The translations under genes were made by a program, and so were the position numbers. Shown one piece after another: positions 1 to 10,844 of a stretch of 64,000 nucleotides of DNA. Position 1 is the stretch's first letter. Each line of letters begins with the position of its first letter. Origin of the DNA: Drosophila pseudoobscura (Eukaryota; Arthropoda; Insecta; Diptera; Drosophilidae); contig NC_046679.1 in assembly GCF_009870125.1 (NCBI RefSeq), forward strand, positions 8,680,001-8,744,000, given 5' to 3'. The notes under the pieces are model-generated. The model was not told where the DNA came from, did not search any database, and was given only the letters and a program-made list of their open reading frames with translations.

Positions 1-1934
1 TTTAACGATGCACTGATCGATGCCCTCAATGAGAACCCAATTACCGGAAGGAACTCGGTTTAGCTCGACTTTATAACGAGCCTCGAACACCCACAGTCGA
101 CCAACTTGCAGTATCCGCGAATCCTCCTCATCCTGAAGCGTGTAGTTCTCTCCCAGAACACGCACCTCCTGACCGGCATGCAGGGTGCCGGAAACAATCC
201 GTGCCAGCACCTGGAAAAAGGTACAATCATCGTTGGGATACATCTTCGAGCTGTGGACCATCAGTGTGCCGTATTGATTGCAGGTTATCATGTCGCGATA
301 GATGTCCCCCTCTTTTGGCCCCGTATAAATGTGGTCCACCTTCCGCTTGGCGTTCTCCTGTGGCGATTTGATGTGCTCCACGCACATATCCACGAAACCG
401 CTGCAGTCACCCATGAAACGATTGCAGACGAGTCGCAGCAGCGGCCGTATATTCGATTTAATTTCCTCCTTGGAAACGCGTACATTCAACTCGGCGAGCG
501 TGTCCGACAGCGTGCTGTCCACGTCGCCCACAACCTGGGCAATCAGCTTGTACATGGGCTCCAGTATGAACTCCACGAAACTACGCTGAGCAGAGCTATG
601 CGGCTGTTTCTTGGAGAACTTTCGGCTGCCAATAGATCGTCGATAATTAATAATAATAATTAATAAATAATTTGAGGATACTCTTACGTTTTGCTGTTGA
701 AGTACATATCGCCCCAGAGTCGTTTGGCAAAGTCAATGTAGTTAACGCCCTCATATGTGTCCGCATAGAGTTTGGCAAACGATTTCAAGGTGAAGCAAAA
801 GCCATATAGCGAACTGGAAAAGCAGACATTGCCCAAAATCGGAGACACCAACAGGTTGTCATCTGCACTGCCATATGTGCTAAACGAAAAGGATATTGGT
901 GAACAAATTATTAGGTAAATTTAGGCTTACATACCTCAGTAGCCCATTGACCTCCTCTACTATATGTTTCAGCTTAAAGTACGCATCTTGGGGCGGCAGC
1001 TTGAGCTCCAGAATGAGACGATCAATCTGCCATAGATGATAAGCATTAAAAACTTTTACTTTGCGGCATTTGGCACTGTCTTACCTTGTTGATGCACACG
1101 GTAATGGACTGCCGCTCCTGTACAGCATGCTTCAGCAAGCGTTCCGTGTTCAGCATAATACCCTCTGCCGCATCGATGAACAAAACAACGCCGTCGCTCA
1201 TACGCATGGCAGCAGTGGTCTCGTCCGAGAAATTAACATGACCGGGAGTGTCGAAAATATTCAGCAAGTAGCTCTTTTGCTTGACATCCTGCAGAACAAG
1301 AGTGACTGGGGTGGCCTTAATGCTGCATCCGCGTTCCTGTTCGGTGAAGAGCGTATCTGTATAGCGCAAAGAGCGCTCCTCCATGGTTTCGAATTGGGGA
1401 TGCGTTTGCCGAATCAGGCAATCAACGAATGTCGTCTTGCCGTGATGGAGGTGCCCAACGAGTGCCACGTTCCTGATGAGTGGCGGCGTGTCCATTAGAT
1501 CAGCCATAAATTCCATATCATATGTGGTGTCCTGCTGTTCCTGCTCCTTGATTTGGAACTTGAGCTTCTTTATCGGCTCAATGAGTGGCTTGTCCAGTGG
1601 CTGGGCATCCTCTTCCTGCACTATGGTTTCCACATCCGGACCATAAACCTCCACGGCCGAAGGATAATAGCGTTTATCCTCGTGCAGTACAACTGCTGTC
1701 ACCTCCTTGTCCTCATCTTCTGGCGGTTCTGCTTCGTCCTCGTCCATGGCGTCCTGTGGACCCGCCCAAGCGAATTACTGAGAATGATGCTTCGAGTACA
1801 TTGCCATGGGAAGTACTTACGTCTTGGTCATCCTGCACGTCTGGTTGCCCATAGATACTCTGGTCATCATCCTCGTCGCTATCCAGATCGGGGCCAATGT
1901 AGTTGCCGAACTCATCGTATAAATCGGAATCCAT
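1..1934 (-). CDS. EFTUD2: U5 snRNP GTPase EFTUD2/Snu114 (116 kDa), 5' part
   Basis: EF-2-like GTPase of the U5 snRNP that controls spliceosome activation and disassembly in the nucleus. Five coding exons are visible, reading leftwards: 1934-1821, 1753-1085, 1026-935, 879-688 and 625 to beyond base 1, all with GT/AG borders and continuous phase. The N-terminus is the family's acidic signature ([20 protein letters not shown]), which fixes the start codon. GTPase motifs follow: G1 GHLHHGKT, G3 DTPGH, and G4 NKID, which is split by the intron between exons 2 and 3. Exon 5 enters the domain-II beta barrel. The 3' portion is outside the window. It is divergent from the secreted protein at 2467. Family assignment is very secure; the symbol is that of the human orthologue. 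Confidence 0.95.
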
Positions 1935-2466
1935 GATATTGCAGAGCTAATAGAAAATTTGTTTCATTCACTGTACACTCAGCCGGCCTCTGCCAATATG
2001 TAAACGTTTACAGCCCCCGAGCAGTACGGCACTGTGTGAAATGCTATTGCATCCGAGATAACTTACCAAGGTTCAATCCCACTTTTAATAATGTTTTTCT
2101 CTAAATATTTGAGGAAAAACTTTGATGCAAATATATATTTTTACTATTTTCACGCAAAACGCGGATTTCAAGCACGCCGATAAATTTTATTCTGCTGAAA
2201 TCGATAACGAAAATCAGCTGGAGCCGGCATTTGCAATAAATAAAAGAGTGACCAGACGTAAGAAACTGTAACCTTGGCGGGAATATTTATACTTGTATCT
2301 GCATTTACCTAATGGCGCATAATTATCATCTTTGGACCTTTCTGATCACAGGTACAGGTAGAACAGTTTGGGGGTGAAAAGTCGAGAACAGGTAGATCGT
2401 TTTGGCTTATATTTTACCGCAATTTGCAAAAGTAATTAGTCAAAAGTATCCGCTTGGACCGTCAAC
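1935..2466. other. Head-to-head intergenic region EFTUD2 / secreted Thr-rich gene
   Basis: About 530 bp holding the 5' leaders and promoters of the two divergent genes. An AT-rich stretch (2090-2260) includes the DRE-like string AATCGATAAC near 2198. I see no repeat copy, RNA gene or convincing ORF. Confidence 0.5.
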
Positions 2467-3447
2467 ATGTTCATAACAAAATTGTGTGTTCTTCTTTTGA
2501 TGGCACATTATTCTGTGGCAATTCAGACGGATATCAAAAGGGGGAATTTAAACTCCATTCTTGATAGAGACGAATGGACCAAACTGGCCATGGAATACAT
2601 AAAGAATCACAAGCCATATATTGTAAAGAAGTACGAGCCATACAAACCTGGAAAATATAATTTAACCCTCCCAACATTTGGCCAAGAATGGGAAACAACA
2701 ACGATTCAGGCAGTCATTGAACCTACAATTGAGCCGGAATCATCTACAAGCTACTTTACTGAGGAAATCTCCACAACAACAAGCAATATTTTCGATCTTG
2801 ACGGTACCACAGAGGAAACAACTGTCCAAACTACAACGTCAGAGCCGCAGTTTACAATTATGGGAGCGGACACAACAGAACAAAGTCCCACCAGTACAGA
2901 AATTCCGGAATCAACCACTGGCATGGTCGAGACTACCACTTCATGGAGCATCGTTGATTGGGAAACAACTCCGATCATAGACACCACCACTACCGTCTCT
3001 TTCAGGAAGGAATCGACAGGAGAAGTATCCGAAACCACGACAGAGGAATCTTTAGTCACGACAGAATGGCCAGCAACCACTACAGGATCCTGGGAAACAT
3101 CAGAAACCACAACGGAACCATCTCTTATTACGACAGAAAGTCCAGAGACTTCGACTTCAGTGTTGGAAATTATTTCCACAACCTCAGGCATTGAAACTAC
3201 AACATATTTGGATAATCTAATATACATTCCCCAACCGGACGACTTCACAGACCTCGTAAACAGTACAACTACAGAAAATACAAATATTGAGATTGAGACG
3301 AGCACAATCGTATCAGAGGAAACCACTACCGAAGCCATCAGAACCACTACTCCCAGGAGCGCGGACCTTGTTGATGATTTTGTGAAGCCAAATCCGACTA
3401 ATTTCCGATACTCCTCAGATACAAGACCTGAACCGTATTGGCTGTGA
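2467..3447 (+). CDS. Secreted Thr/Ser/Glu-rich (mucin-like) protein, unrecognised
   Basis: A single-exon ORF of 326 aa. Residues 1-18 form a clear signal peptide (hydrophobic core LCVLLLMAHYSVA). A short charged region follows (about 20-65), then roughly 230 residues dominated by Thr, Glu and Ser with TTT and ETTTE clusters. That pattern is typical of O-glycosylated extracellular mucin-like proteins of insects. Two NxT/S sequons are visible (near 66 and 265). The C-terminus (about 295-326) is again non-repetitive and ends PEPYWL. An AATAAA lies 7 bases after the stop, so the 3' UTR would be very short. I do not recognise a conserved domain and assign no function. A peritrophic-matrix, cuticle or reproductive secreted role would be guesswork. 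Confidence 0.75.
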   Translation: MFITKLCVLLLMAHYSVAIQTDIKRGNLNSILDRDEWTKLAMEYIKNHKPYIVKKYEPYKPGKYNLTLPTFGQEWETTTIQAVIEPTIEPESSTSYFTEEISTTTSNIFDLDGTTEETTVQTTTSEPQFTIMGADTTEQSPTSTEIPESTTGMVETTTSWSIVDWETTPIIDTTTTVSFRKESTGEVSETTTEESLVTTEWPATTTGSWETSETTTEPSLITTESPETSTSVLEIISTTSGIETTTYLDNLIYIPQPDDFTDLVNSTTTENTNIEIETSTIVSEETTTEAIRTTTPRSADLVDDFVKPNPTNFRYSSDTRPEPYWL

Positions 3448-3454
3448 AAATTGA

Positions 3455-3460
3455 AATAAA
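3455..3460 (+). terminator. Poly(A) signal of the secreted Thr-rich gene
   Basis: Canonical AATAAA directly after the TGA stop at 3445-3447, followed by an A/T-rich stretch. It ends the transcript about 150 bp before the next gene's start codon. Confidence 0.6.
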
Positions 3461-3619
3461 AACATTTAAAATAAGCAGTTTAAAATTAATCCAGCCCGCG
3501 TTTTATTTGATGAACCTCTGGCCACACCGATACCTGTAGAGTGGGTGGCAACGCTGTCGGTAATCAAAAACACATTTTATTTTGATTATTTATTTCCTGA
3601 CGGGCTTGATTTTATAAAT

Positions 3620-4642
3620 ATGAGTTTGTCCAGCATAAAGAAGAAGGAAGCGAAGGGCAAGAGGAAGGTACTGCCCAAGCTACGAAATATATTGGCCAAT
3701 CCATACAAGCAGCACAGGTAGCAGCTCTTAAAATCTTGAGACAATCGCCAGTTGACCATTTTCAATTGCAGCCCAGTTCTCGCCGATGATGAAGTGGTGC
3801 AGTTTCGTCAGATTTTGCTGGAGGCCATAAAACATAGCGAGCACTCAGTTAAGACCTTTGCCACCCGTCATCAGATACATCTCGGCCTCGAGAGCTCCTT
3901 GCGAGCCATTAATTCGAGACGCTTCTCATGTGTCTTTGTCTCGCTGAGTCTGAGGCCATCCCATATCATCCGGCTAATAGCCACCAGTGCCGCCGTTAAA
4001 ATGCCAACTGCTCCTATCTACGCGCAGCCAAAATTGGAGGAGCTAACCTTTGAAATTTTCGGGGTACGAGCACTTTCTTTGGTCTTGCCTCCGGACTTGG
4101 CCGCTGTGAGCCTGGACCTGGAACAGTGGGTGAAGAAACGCCAGAAGCCAGCTCCACAAAAGATTCCTCCCCCGCTTAAAAAGTCGTTGAAAAAGCGCCA
4201 GGTGAAAGTGCAAGATCTTCAGCCGGAGGAAACATCACAGAAGGCCTTGGAGCAGCCGAAGGTGGTTGCGGAAAAGCAATGGAACGATGACTACATATCG
4301 TGGTCCAGTGAAACGTCATGCGTAAGGATTGACCAAATCGATACCCAGGTGGAGACCCAGCAATTGGGCGCTGCTCTCAGTAATTTGGCCATGAAAGCCA
4401 AAACCAAAGCCAACCTAGAAGTGGAATCAAAATCAACGATACCCGACGACTCAGAGGAAAATGTGGAGCACATGGAAGTAGAGACAGCGGAAGGAACCAT
4501 CGATGAGGATGATTTTTTGCCCACCGACACACAACGATATCGTCCAGTCAGTGTCCACCGAATTCGTCCGAATCCTGACAAGAAACCCAAAAAGAAGCGA
4601 AACAAAAAACAAAAACAACAGCCGTTAAGCAAAACCGAATGA
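3620..4642 (+). CDS. Rpp38-like RNase P/MRP protein (L7Ae fold)
   Basis: Two exons, 3620-3717 and 3772-4642, give about 322 aa. The spliced start is MSLSSIKKKEAKGKRKVLPK, a basic tail expected of an RNA-binding protein. Residues about 60-140 (around LGLESSLRAINS, CVFVSLSLRP and the segment ending LVLP) match the L7Ae/L30e/Rpp38 pattern: helix, hydrophobic strand, helix, then a strand before a hydrophobic tail. The remainder is charged and disordered and ends in a lysine-rich stretch (KKPKKKRNKKQK) like a nuclear/nucleolar localisation signal. In RNase P/MRP, Rpp38 binds kink-turns and helps tRNA 5' and rRNA processing. It is tandem with MTRES1, whose ATG is only 91 bp downstream. Another L7Ae-fold protein remains possible. 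Confidence 0.65.
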
Positions 4643-4733
4643 TAGCTGGCAACGCCGCCACCAATCAGCTGTAGCTTTTAGGTTATTTCTAGGTTTTTGT
4701 TATCGTAATTTTTAAGACCTCCCCGCTCCAAAA

Positions 4734-5433
4734 ATGCTCCGCAGCTTACGGCAAATATCACGACTCGGAAAATACGCGACTGCACCGGCCAGTAGCTTGG
4801 CCAACAAAACAGCAGCCCTACCGAATGTAATCTCACCCAGAATTCAGGCACCACTTCATACCAGCAGCGTCAGTCGAAAATATGATAGAAAATCATCTAG
4901 AACAGCAGACGATTTGGATACGGATGATGAAGCGGACGAGGAGTTTAAGGACGAGCGCGACTCCAAGGTGGTCAAGACCAAGGTGAACTCGCTGCGCGCC
5001 GATCTTCTGCTCAAGGCCGGTCTAGGGATGGCCAGAAAGTGAGTGTCGTGTCCAACGGGCAATAATGCAAAACTATTGTTCAATGTTCCTTTTCCTTTCC
5101 CACAGCAAAGTTGAACTGAATTTCTATGAGAGCAAGATTCGAGTCAATGGAAAGAAGCTGCAGAAGAAAAGCGTACAGGTAAGGACTGGTGTGGCTAGAG
5201 AATTTTCCCTAATGATTCCTTCATTTTAGCTGGATATTGGCGATGAAATCGATGTGATACGCGGCTTTAGTCAGTCGAATCCTTCACATTTGGTAATATC
5301 ACGTGTCGCCATACTCTCTGCCAGCGAACGCGAGGAGGGCCTCAGTGTGCACTTGCGGCGCTACAAGTCGCTGCTAATTGAGAACTACCGCGGAGCGGAT
5401 GCGTTCAAATCCTCAGAACCAATCGCCCATTAA
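4734..5433 (+). CDS. MTRES1: Mitochondrial S4-domain RNA-binding protein, MTRES1/C6orf203-like
   Basis: Three exons (4734-5038, 5106-5178, 5230-5433) give about 193 aa. The first 45 residues are Arg/Ser/Ala-rich without acidic residues, fitting a mitochondrial presequence. An acidic linker follows (DDLDTDDEADEEF). Residues about 85-160 form an S4-type RNA-binding fold (SLRADLLLKAGLGMARNKVE, then KIRVNGKKLQKKS and LDIGDEIDVI). This layout is diagnostic of the MTRES1 family, which binds mitochondrial RNA and rescues mitochondrial transcription or ribosome-associated quality control. It converges on the M13 peptidase gene, with only 137 bp between stop codons. Confidence 0.85.
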
Positions 5434-5494
5434 ATCTGGAAACACACACAAATACATGTATAAGGCTTCTGGGAAAAAAAGTATGCGACAAGCG

Positions 5495-5500
5495 TTTATT
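5495..5500 (-). terminator. Poly(A) signal of the neprilysin-like gene
   Basis: TTTATT on the + strand, i.e. AATAAA on the - strand, 71 bp past the stop codon at 5571-5573. It lies in the short tail-to-tail gap with the MTRES1-like gene. Confidence 0.5.
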
Positions 5501-5570
5501 GAACTAATTATTTGTTAATAAGTATGTGTGCTTATCAGCGGTCTACTGAATCGATTCGCAATCAGCTGCG

Positions 5571-7825
5571 CTACCAAACACGACATCTTTCTGCGTGAGG
5601 ATTCATGGGACTACCAACGGGACAGTTGTAGACCTTGGCAAAGTCCTCGTTGTTGGTGACGGCACCAAGAACCCGAAACTTGTCAATTGTGTGCTCGTTT
5701 GACAGCTCCTCCCAGTAGTGCTCCTCCTCGTATGCATTACACCACAGCTGCGCAAAGCCCAGGAAAAACAGCTGCTCTGGGGATAGATCGAGGCCAGGCA
5801 TCTGCTCTGCATTCTTATCCAGATGCGTCTCGTTGTCCTGCTGCTGCAGGTGCTGGTGCTGCTGCTTCATGTAGCTGCGATACGCAGCAAGGGCCTCGTG
5901 CAGACCACCACTATCAGCAATGTTCTCGTCCTTGGTCTGGTTGCCATTGATCTTGCGATTGATCTCTGGTATCAGGTAATTGCTGTAATGTTCCGCATAG
6001 CATTCGGCCCGCTCGTTGAACACCGCATTGGACTTTTTCGACCACCAGTTGCGCTGGGCGCCGCTGCCATCGTACATGGAGCCGACTGTGTCGAAGCCAT
6101 GCGTGAGCTCATGCCCCACCAGATAACCAATTGTGCCGTACTTTAGGGAGTTCGGCCACAACTGATGAAAGGCTGGCGGATGAAGTATGCCCGCCATCAC
6201 GTAAATGGTATTGTCTAGGTTATAGTAAAACGCATTGACCTGCATGCTCCACAGTAGCTCGAGGGGTTTCGTGTCATTTGATAGCTCACTAAAATGGTGG
6301 CCATTGAACCGTCTTAAGTACGTGATAAAGCGTTTCAGGTTAATGTTCGTCTGAGCAAAGCTGTCCTCGACAATAGTCAGGTTATTGACCGCTCGGACGA
6401 GCCGTTCGGTGAGCTCGTCGTCCCTAAAGCTACCAATGCGCGGCTCGATGCTGATCTCCTTCAGCAGTGCTTCTGTTCGAGTTTCCTTGTCCAGCCACTC
6501 GGAATTTTCTAGCATCAATCGGAAGCTCTTGCGCAGCTCCTTTATAATGCCCGAGATTTCTGCACTTGTCTCCTCGGAGAAGTATTCCTGCAGACCAAAT
6601 GGAAAGATATCGTTTAATGGACGTTAGGTACCCTGACCGATCCAACACCTACCACGCGATAAAGCCTATCAAATAGATATGGCAGTGAGTACTGCACTAC
6701 CTGCAGGCAGTGCTCCTTCTGGTACTTGGCCGACTTCAGTTTAGCGTCCATGCGGTACAGCAGGAGCATGGCCAAATAGTTAGCAACGGCCGGCTTGTGC
6801 TTGGCGCAAACCTTATCCAGTTCCACATAGTAGAAGTCGCAGAATGTTTCGATATTCTCCTTGGGAAAGTTGGTGCTGTTCCAGGCAATCGCATAGTAGC
6901 TGCTCCATTCAGAAAACGAGGGAATATCGTTCAATTCCGCATGGTCTTCGCATTCTTTGAGATCATCACCGAAACGATCGATAACCACGAGCGCATCATG
7001 CCAGAAGGCAAACACTTCCGCAATCACCTGCGAAACCTTCTCCTCCGACAGGCCGTAAGCCTCGAGGTAGCCACGCATTCGCTTCTCGTTCAACTTGTAG
7101 CCTCTCGTATCGTTGCTGGCGATGTTGTCGCTGTGGACGATATAGTCGAAGCCCAGTTCCGGCACCTTGAAGTACGGCACAAATGGATACTGGGGCAGGA
7201 TCTTCTCATGGATTAGTCCATTGATGCCGAAGTTCGTCAACTGGGCGCTCATGTTGAACCAGCTGAAATTGGCGGCATTCCACGCCTCACCGTCGACGGC
7301 TGGGAAACCACCTATCGACCTGATAAGCGCCAGATAAGCGGGGTCGGCCGCTGGCAGCGGGTACAGATCCGCACCGAGGCAGGCATTATAGAATCGTTGT
7401 GCAATCAGCAGCTCGGCGGTGTAATTTAGATCCATAGCCAGCGAGTTCTTGGTGAGCAGCAGCTCGACCACATCGCCCAATGTGTACCCGATATCCAGGA
7501 GGTTGCTCCGCTTATGGGATGACTGCCTGTCCTGCTTCACGTGCTGCCAATTGCCACAGGCGTACTCATAGAAGTCGTCGCACGGCGCCACGCTGACATT
7601 CATGTACGACTTCATGCGGTCGGAATAGGTTCTCAGAAATTCCGCTGACGAATCTTTGACTGTATTTTCTATGGATTCGGGCTTTTCCTGTGAATCTGCG
7701 ACGGTCCGCGCCTCACATGGCTGAACTCTGAACTCTGATATTACTGATATGTAAATTAGGACTACTCCCCACAACGTCGCCGTCATAGTACGACTCGAGC
7801 TCGAAAACATTTTGCGCCTATTCAT
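5571..7825 (-). CDS. Neprilysin-like M13 zinc metallopeptidase
   Basis: Two exons (7825-6653 and 6587-5571) give about 729 aa, normal for M13. A hydrophobic segment at residues about 13-32 acts as a signal peptide or type II anchor. The N-terminal family motif CDDFYEYACGNW is present. In the catalytic half, VNAFYY and AGILHPP precede the zinc motif HELTH (about 550-554), and ENIADSGG supplies the third zinc ligand Glu (about 612) and the conserved Asp. The protein ends CRVW, the M13 C-terminal CxxW. All catalytic residues are intact, so it should be an active ectopeptidase or secreted peptidase. The usual NxGG after ENIAD is SGG here, a mild change. Drosophila has many Nepl paralogues; I cannot say which one this is. 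Confidence 0.92.
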
Positions 7826-8354
7826 AAATTAATCAGAATCAGAACAACGCACACTACACGCAGTATATAGTTTCGCTAATCGTCATTGATCGATTTGAAT
7901 TAATAAAATAACCAAGCACGCGCAACCTATGGCTCGGACGTCTCTGCGACTGTTTAATTCAGAACGCGATTAAGAACTGGACAGCATCCGAGTCCGTATT
8001 ACTTATTCCTCTCTCGGCAGGCCAGCCAGCGTCCGATAATCGTGTCTTATTGGCACACAGATCAGTAAACAAACGCTTCTCTACAATACTTGACCTATGT
8101 TAAACGCGATTGATAATCAGGAACCCACCAAAAAGATCCCCTAGCGTTCGTTCATTGATTAAGTCGACATTCGTTTGATTTCAAATTTACGCGCAAAACA
8201 ATTTGAAAATTGTCTTGCATCTGGCAACGCTTACATATCGTTATCGGCCAAAAGAAGAAGAAATGCACCTCTGAAATCGCAAATTCATTATTTTGCCGCG
8301 AACGCAGAAAATATACGCTTATTGTTTACTAAAAACACCAATACGTTGGCTAAA
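7826..8354. other. Head-to-head intergenic region Nepl / uncharacterised gene
   Basis: About 530 bp of unique-looking sequence with 5' leaders on both sides. I see no repeat-family copy, DRE or Motif 1. An open frame runs from 8175 into the next gene's exon 1 in phase. The start at 8355 was preferred because its context (GCTAAAATGTCC) is good and the upstream residues look like translated leader. Confidence 0.4.
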
Positions 8355-10481
8355 ATGTCCTTTAATGCCGCCGGTGATTATCAGCTTGTGATGCAAACCT
8401 ATAAGGTAGGTGGAGAAGCACCCAGCTGCGGTACTTAACTAGTTTATTATTAATTTCTAGTACAAAAAGCACAACATCATCTGCAGCACGAAAGTGCTGC
8501 CGAGCAAGATAAACCACTTTGGCAAGAAATTATGTGACTATCACTGGATGACGCCTGCCCGCTGGACCAATGTTGAGAGCGGCTTGTGGGACCTGCTGGA
8601 GAAGGAGCGGGACGTTCAAAATGTGCATGCCGACCTCCTCATTGACCACATCAAAGTGCGAGTGGATTCCAGCGAATATCGGCACTCAGCTTCCCAGCTA
8701 CTCTTACCAGGGGTTATACTCTCGAAAAGTGACCTGTCTCTTAGTGTAAAGCTCGAATATATACCGCAAGAAGATACTAAGAATATGAGAAAGGGTATCG
8801 ACAGTTCCATCAAACGCGAAGTCGTAGCATCAAAAGCCAGGTGTGTGAATGACATACAAAACTCCAATCCACGTGTGATGGGCACTCATTTACCTTTCTT
8901 GCAGCGACCATGAAGCGAAATCTAAGAGAGTGCACAAAGATAATAAGTCCAGCCACGGTCACGGTTCTCGCGAAAATAAAACAACCAAACGGATGCACAA
9001 GACACTTTCAGTGTAAGACCCAAGCTTGACTCATGAAACTCCCTATGAACTTAACTACATTTTTTACAGTGATAAACAGAAAGAACCCGCTCCGGAGACG
9101 CTCAAGGCGCGGAGCTCTCGGAGATCAATTTCACAAGATTCTGAGAAAGATAAACCCTCTAAGCCAAAGCCTCTAACGCAAAGTTCTCTTTCAATGTAAT
9201 CCCCAATCTTATTTCCTGAAATATGCTACGAATTCAATTCAATTTTTTACAGAGACCAACAGATAGAACCCGCTACGGAGACGGAAAAGGACAAGTCCAT
9301 TCCTCCGGTTGAAAATGTTCCTGCAAAGAAGCGGAGCTCTAGGAGATCCATATCACAACACTCTGAGAGATCTAAAACCTCTAACAGAGATCGCTCGTCG
9401 CTTGAAAAGAAGCCAATTAAACGAACGCAAAGTTCCCTTTCAATGTAAGCCGACTGCAAAGCTGAAATGCACTAAGAAGTTAATTAAATTTCTTGCAGTG
9501 AACAAGAGGTAGAACGCGGTCAGGAGAAGCGCAAGGGTCGAAGATCCGTTTCACAACATTCTGGGAAAGAAAAAGCCTCTAACAGCGGTCGCTCTTCACG
9601 TGAAAAGAAGCCCAGCAAACGGACGCATATAGAAGCGCAGTAAGCATCAATGTGAGAATCAATTTATGCCATGCCTAATATTAACGCAGGAATTCCAGCC
9701 CCAGCTCTGTGGGGCCGAGTCCCCCAGGACGCCCCCGCCGCTCACTAACGCGTCCAAGTCATTTGGATGACTTCATCGTAGGGTATGGAATAGAAAGCCT
9801 GCTGGCTTAGAAAGCTGTATTAATTGTGCATTTTCAGAAGGAAGATAAAGACTGAAAAGATCGTCTCGCCAGAGAAAGTGATTGCCAATGGGAAGGGGAA
9901 AGATTCGTCGCCATCAAAACCCGATCCCATGGAGGCGGTCGCTGCGCTAGGACTTGGTCCATGTCCGCGCAAGGTGGATATTCTGTAAGTTTTGCAATCC
10001 AATGCATTCACCTACAGCTAAGATTGTGTTATCCGCCAGATTAATGGATAAAATGGAGAAAGAAGAGGTGTTGAATACATTCTCCAAGTACCAAAGCGAC
10101 CTGAATCAATTTTTTACGGAACATCGGCAGGAGAGAACAGATAAATTTATGGGCATTCAGCATGTACACGTCATAGATATAATGCGTAGAGACGTTGAAG
10201 TCAGCATGCTCGAGAAACTGGGCACAGTGTTTGGCAACAGTTCAGTAAGTGGAAGTGGCAGTGGAACACTGTGATTTGATCTGAGCTGATAATTCCTCGT
10301 TTGACAGGCATATGCATCGCTACAGATCAATGCTCTCCTGCCATTGTGGATTGTGCGTCTCTTTATGGACACATTCAATTTTGATACCGCTGAGGAGGCA
10401 GTGCAACAGATCAGGGACCAATTGGAATACAGCACATACCAGAAAGCCGTCAATCCTCTAGAATCAGATTTGGAGTACTGA
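8355..10481 (+). CDS. Uncharacterised basic Ser/Lys/Arg-rich protein with duplicated exons
   Basis: Ten coding exons read by eye: 8355-8405, 8461-8840, 8905-9012, 9070-9195, 9253-9444, 9499-9639, 9690-9782, 9838-9984, 10040-10244 and 10308-10481, about 538 aa in continuous frame. The N-terminal ~140 residues are folded-looking (aromatic-rich, e.g. FGKKLCDYHWMTPARWTNVE). The middle (about 145-365) is a low-complexity basic region. Exons 4, 5 and 6 encode variants of one unit (RRS(I/V)SQ(D/H)S ... KKPxKRTQSSLS). The C-terminal ~130 residues are again ordered (MDKMEKEEVLNTFSKYQSDL ... LPLWIVRLFMDTFNFDTAEE). This looks like a nuclear scaffold or chromatin-associated protein, but I recognise no domain. 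An in-frame ATG at 8175 would extend it by 60 residues. Confidence 0.75.
9070..9639 (+). repeat. Tandem exon duplication inside the uncharacterised gene
   Basis: Three consecutive exons with their 3' splice sites are similar at the DNA level. Each starts shortly after a TTTTTACAG or TTCTTGCAG acceptor with a (G)A(T/C)AA/CAACAG-type string. Each carries an AG(A/G)AGATCC(A/G)T(A/T)TCACAA core, and the first two end in CTTTCAATGTAA at the donor. All junctions are phase 2, so whole units can be gained or lost without frameshift. Confidence 0.7.
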
Positions 10482-10574
10482 TTAAAACACACTCTTTGTT
10501 TGTATTCTTTATTGTGTTGGAATCCTGTTTTGTTTCTTATTTCGCATGCATGCATTCTTATTCGGTTTCATCAA

Positions 10575-10580
10575 AATAAA
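10575..10580 (+). terminator. Poly(A) signal of the uncharacterised gene
   Basis: AATAAA 94 bp after the TGA stop (10479-10481). The 10482-10844 interval is the tail-to-tail gap with Gp93. It holds only the two 3' UTRs and shows no further gene. Confidence 0.45.
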
Positions 10581-10844
10581 ACTTTTACTTCATCCGGCCG
10601 AATGTTTCAAGTATGCTTTTATCTAATGGAGAGCTGTCTGGACTGCTTAGTGGAGATGCCCACATGATCATTACGAAATTGCGTGACTTATTAACTAAAG
10701 ACATGTCTAGGGATAATATTGATGAAACGGCGGCTGCTTCCCGCGGCACCGCCCGCCCAGAAGGTGTTGTAAATAAACTCAGTCTGACTTCCACACTCCT
10801 ATGTACAAATGATGTGGGATCTGCTCTAAGCCTGCAGCGGGGGC

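Noticed and set aside
2751-3347. 198-codon Val/Ser-rich frame opposite the secreted Thr-rich gene
   Set aside because: Antisense of ACN-rich threonine codons gives a Val/Ser-rich open frame automatically. The + strand frame has a signal peptide and poly(A) signal.
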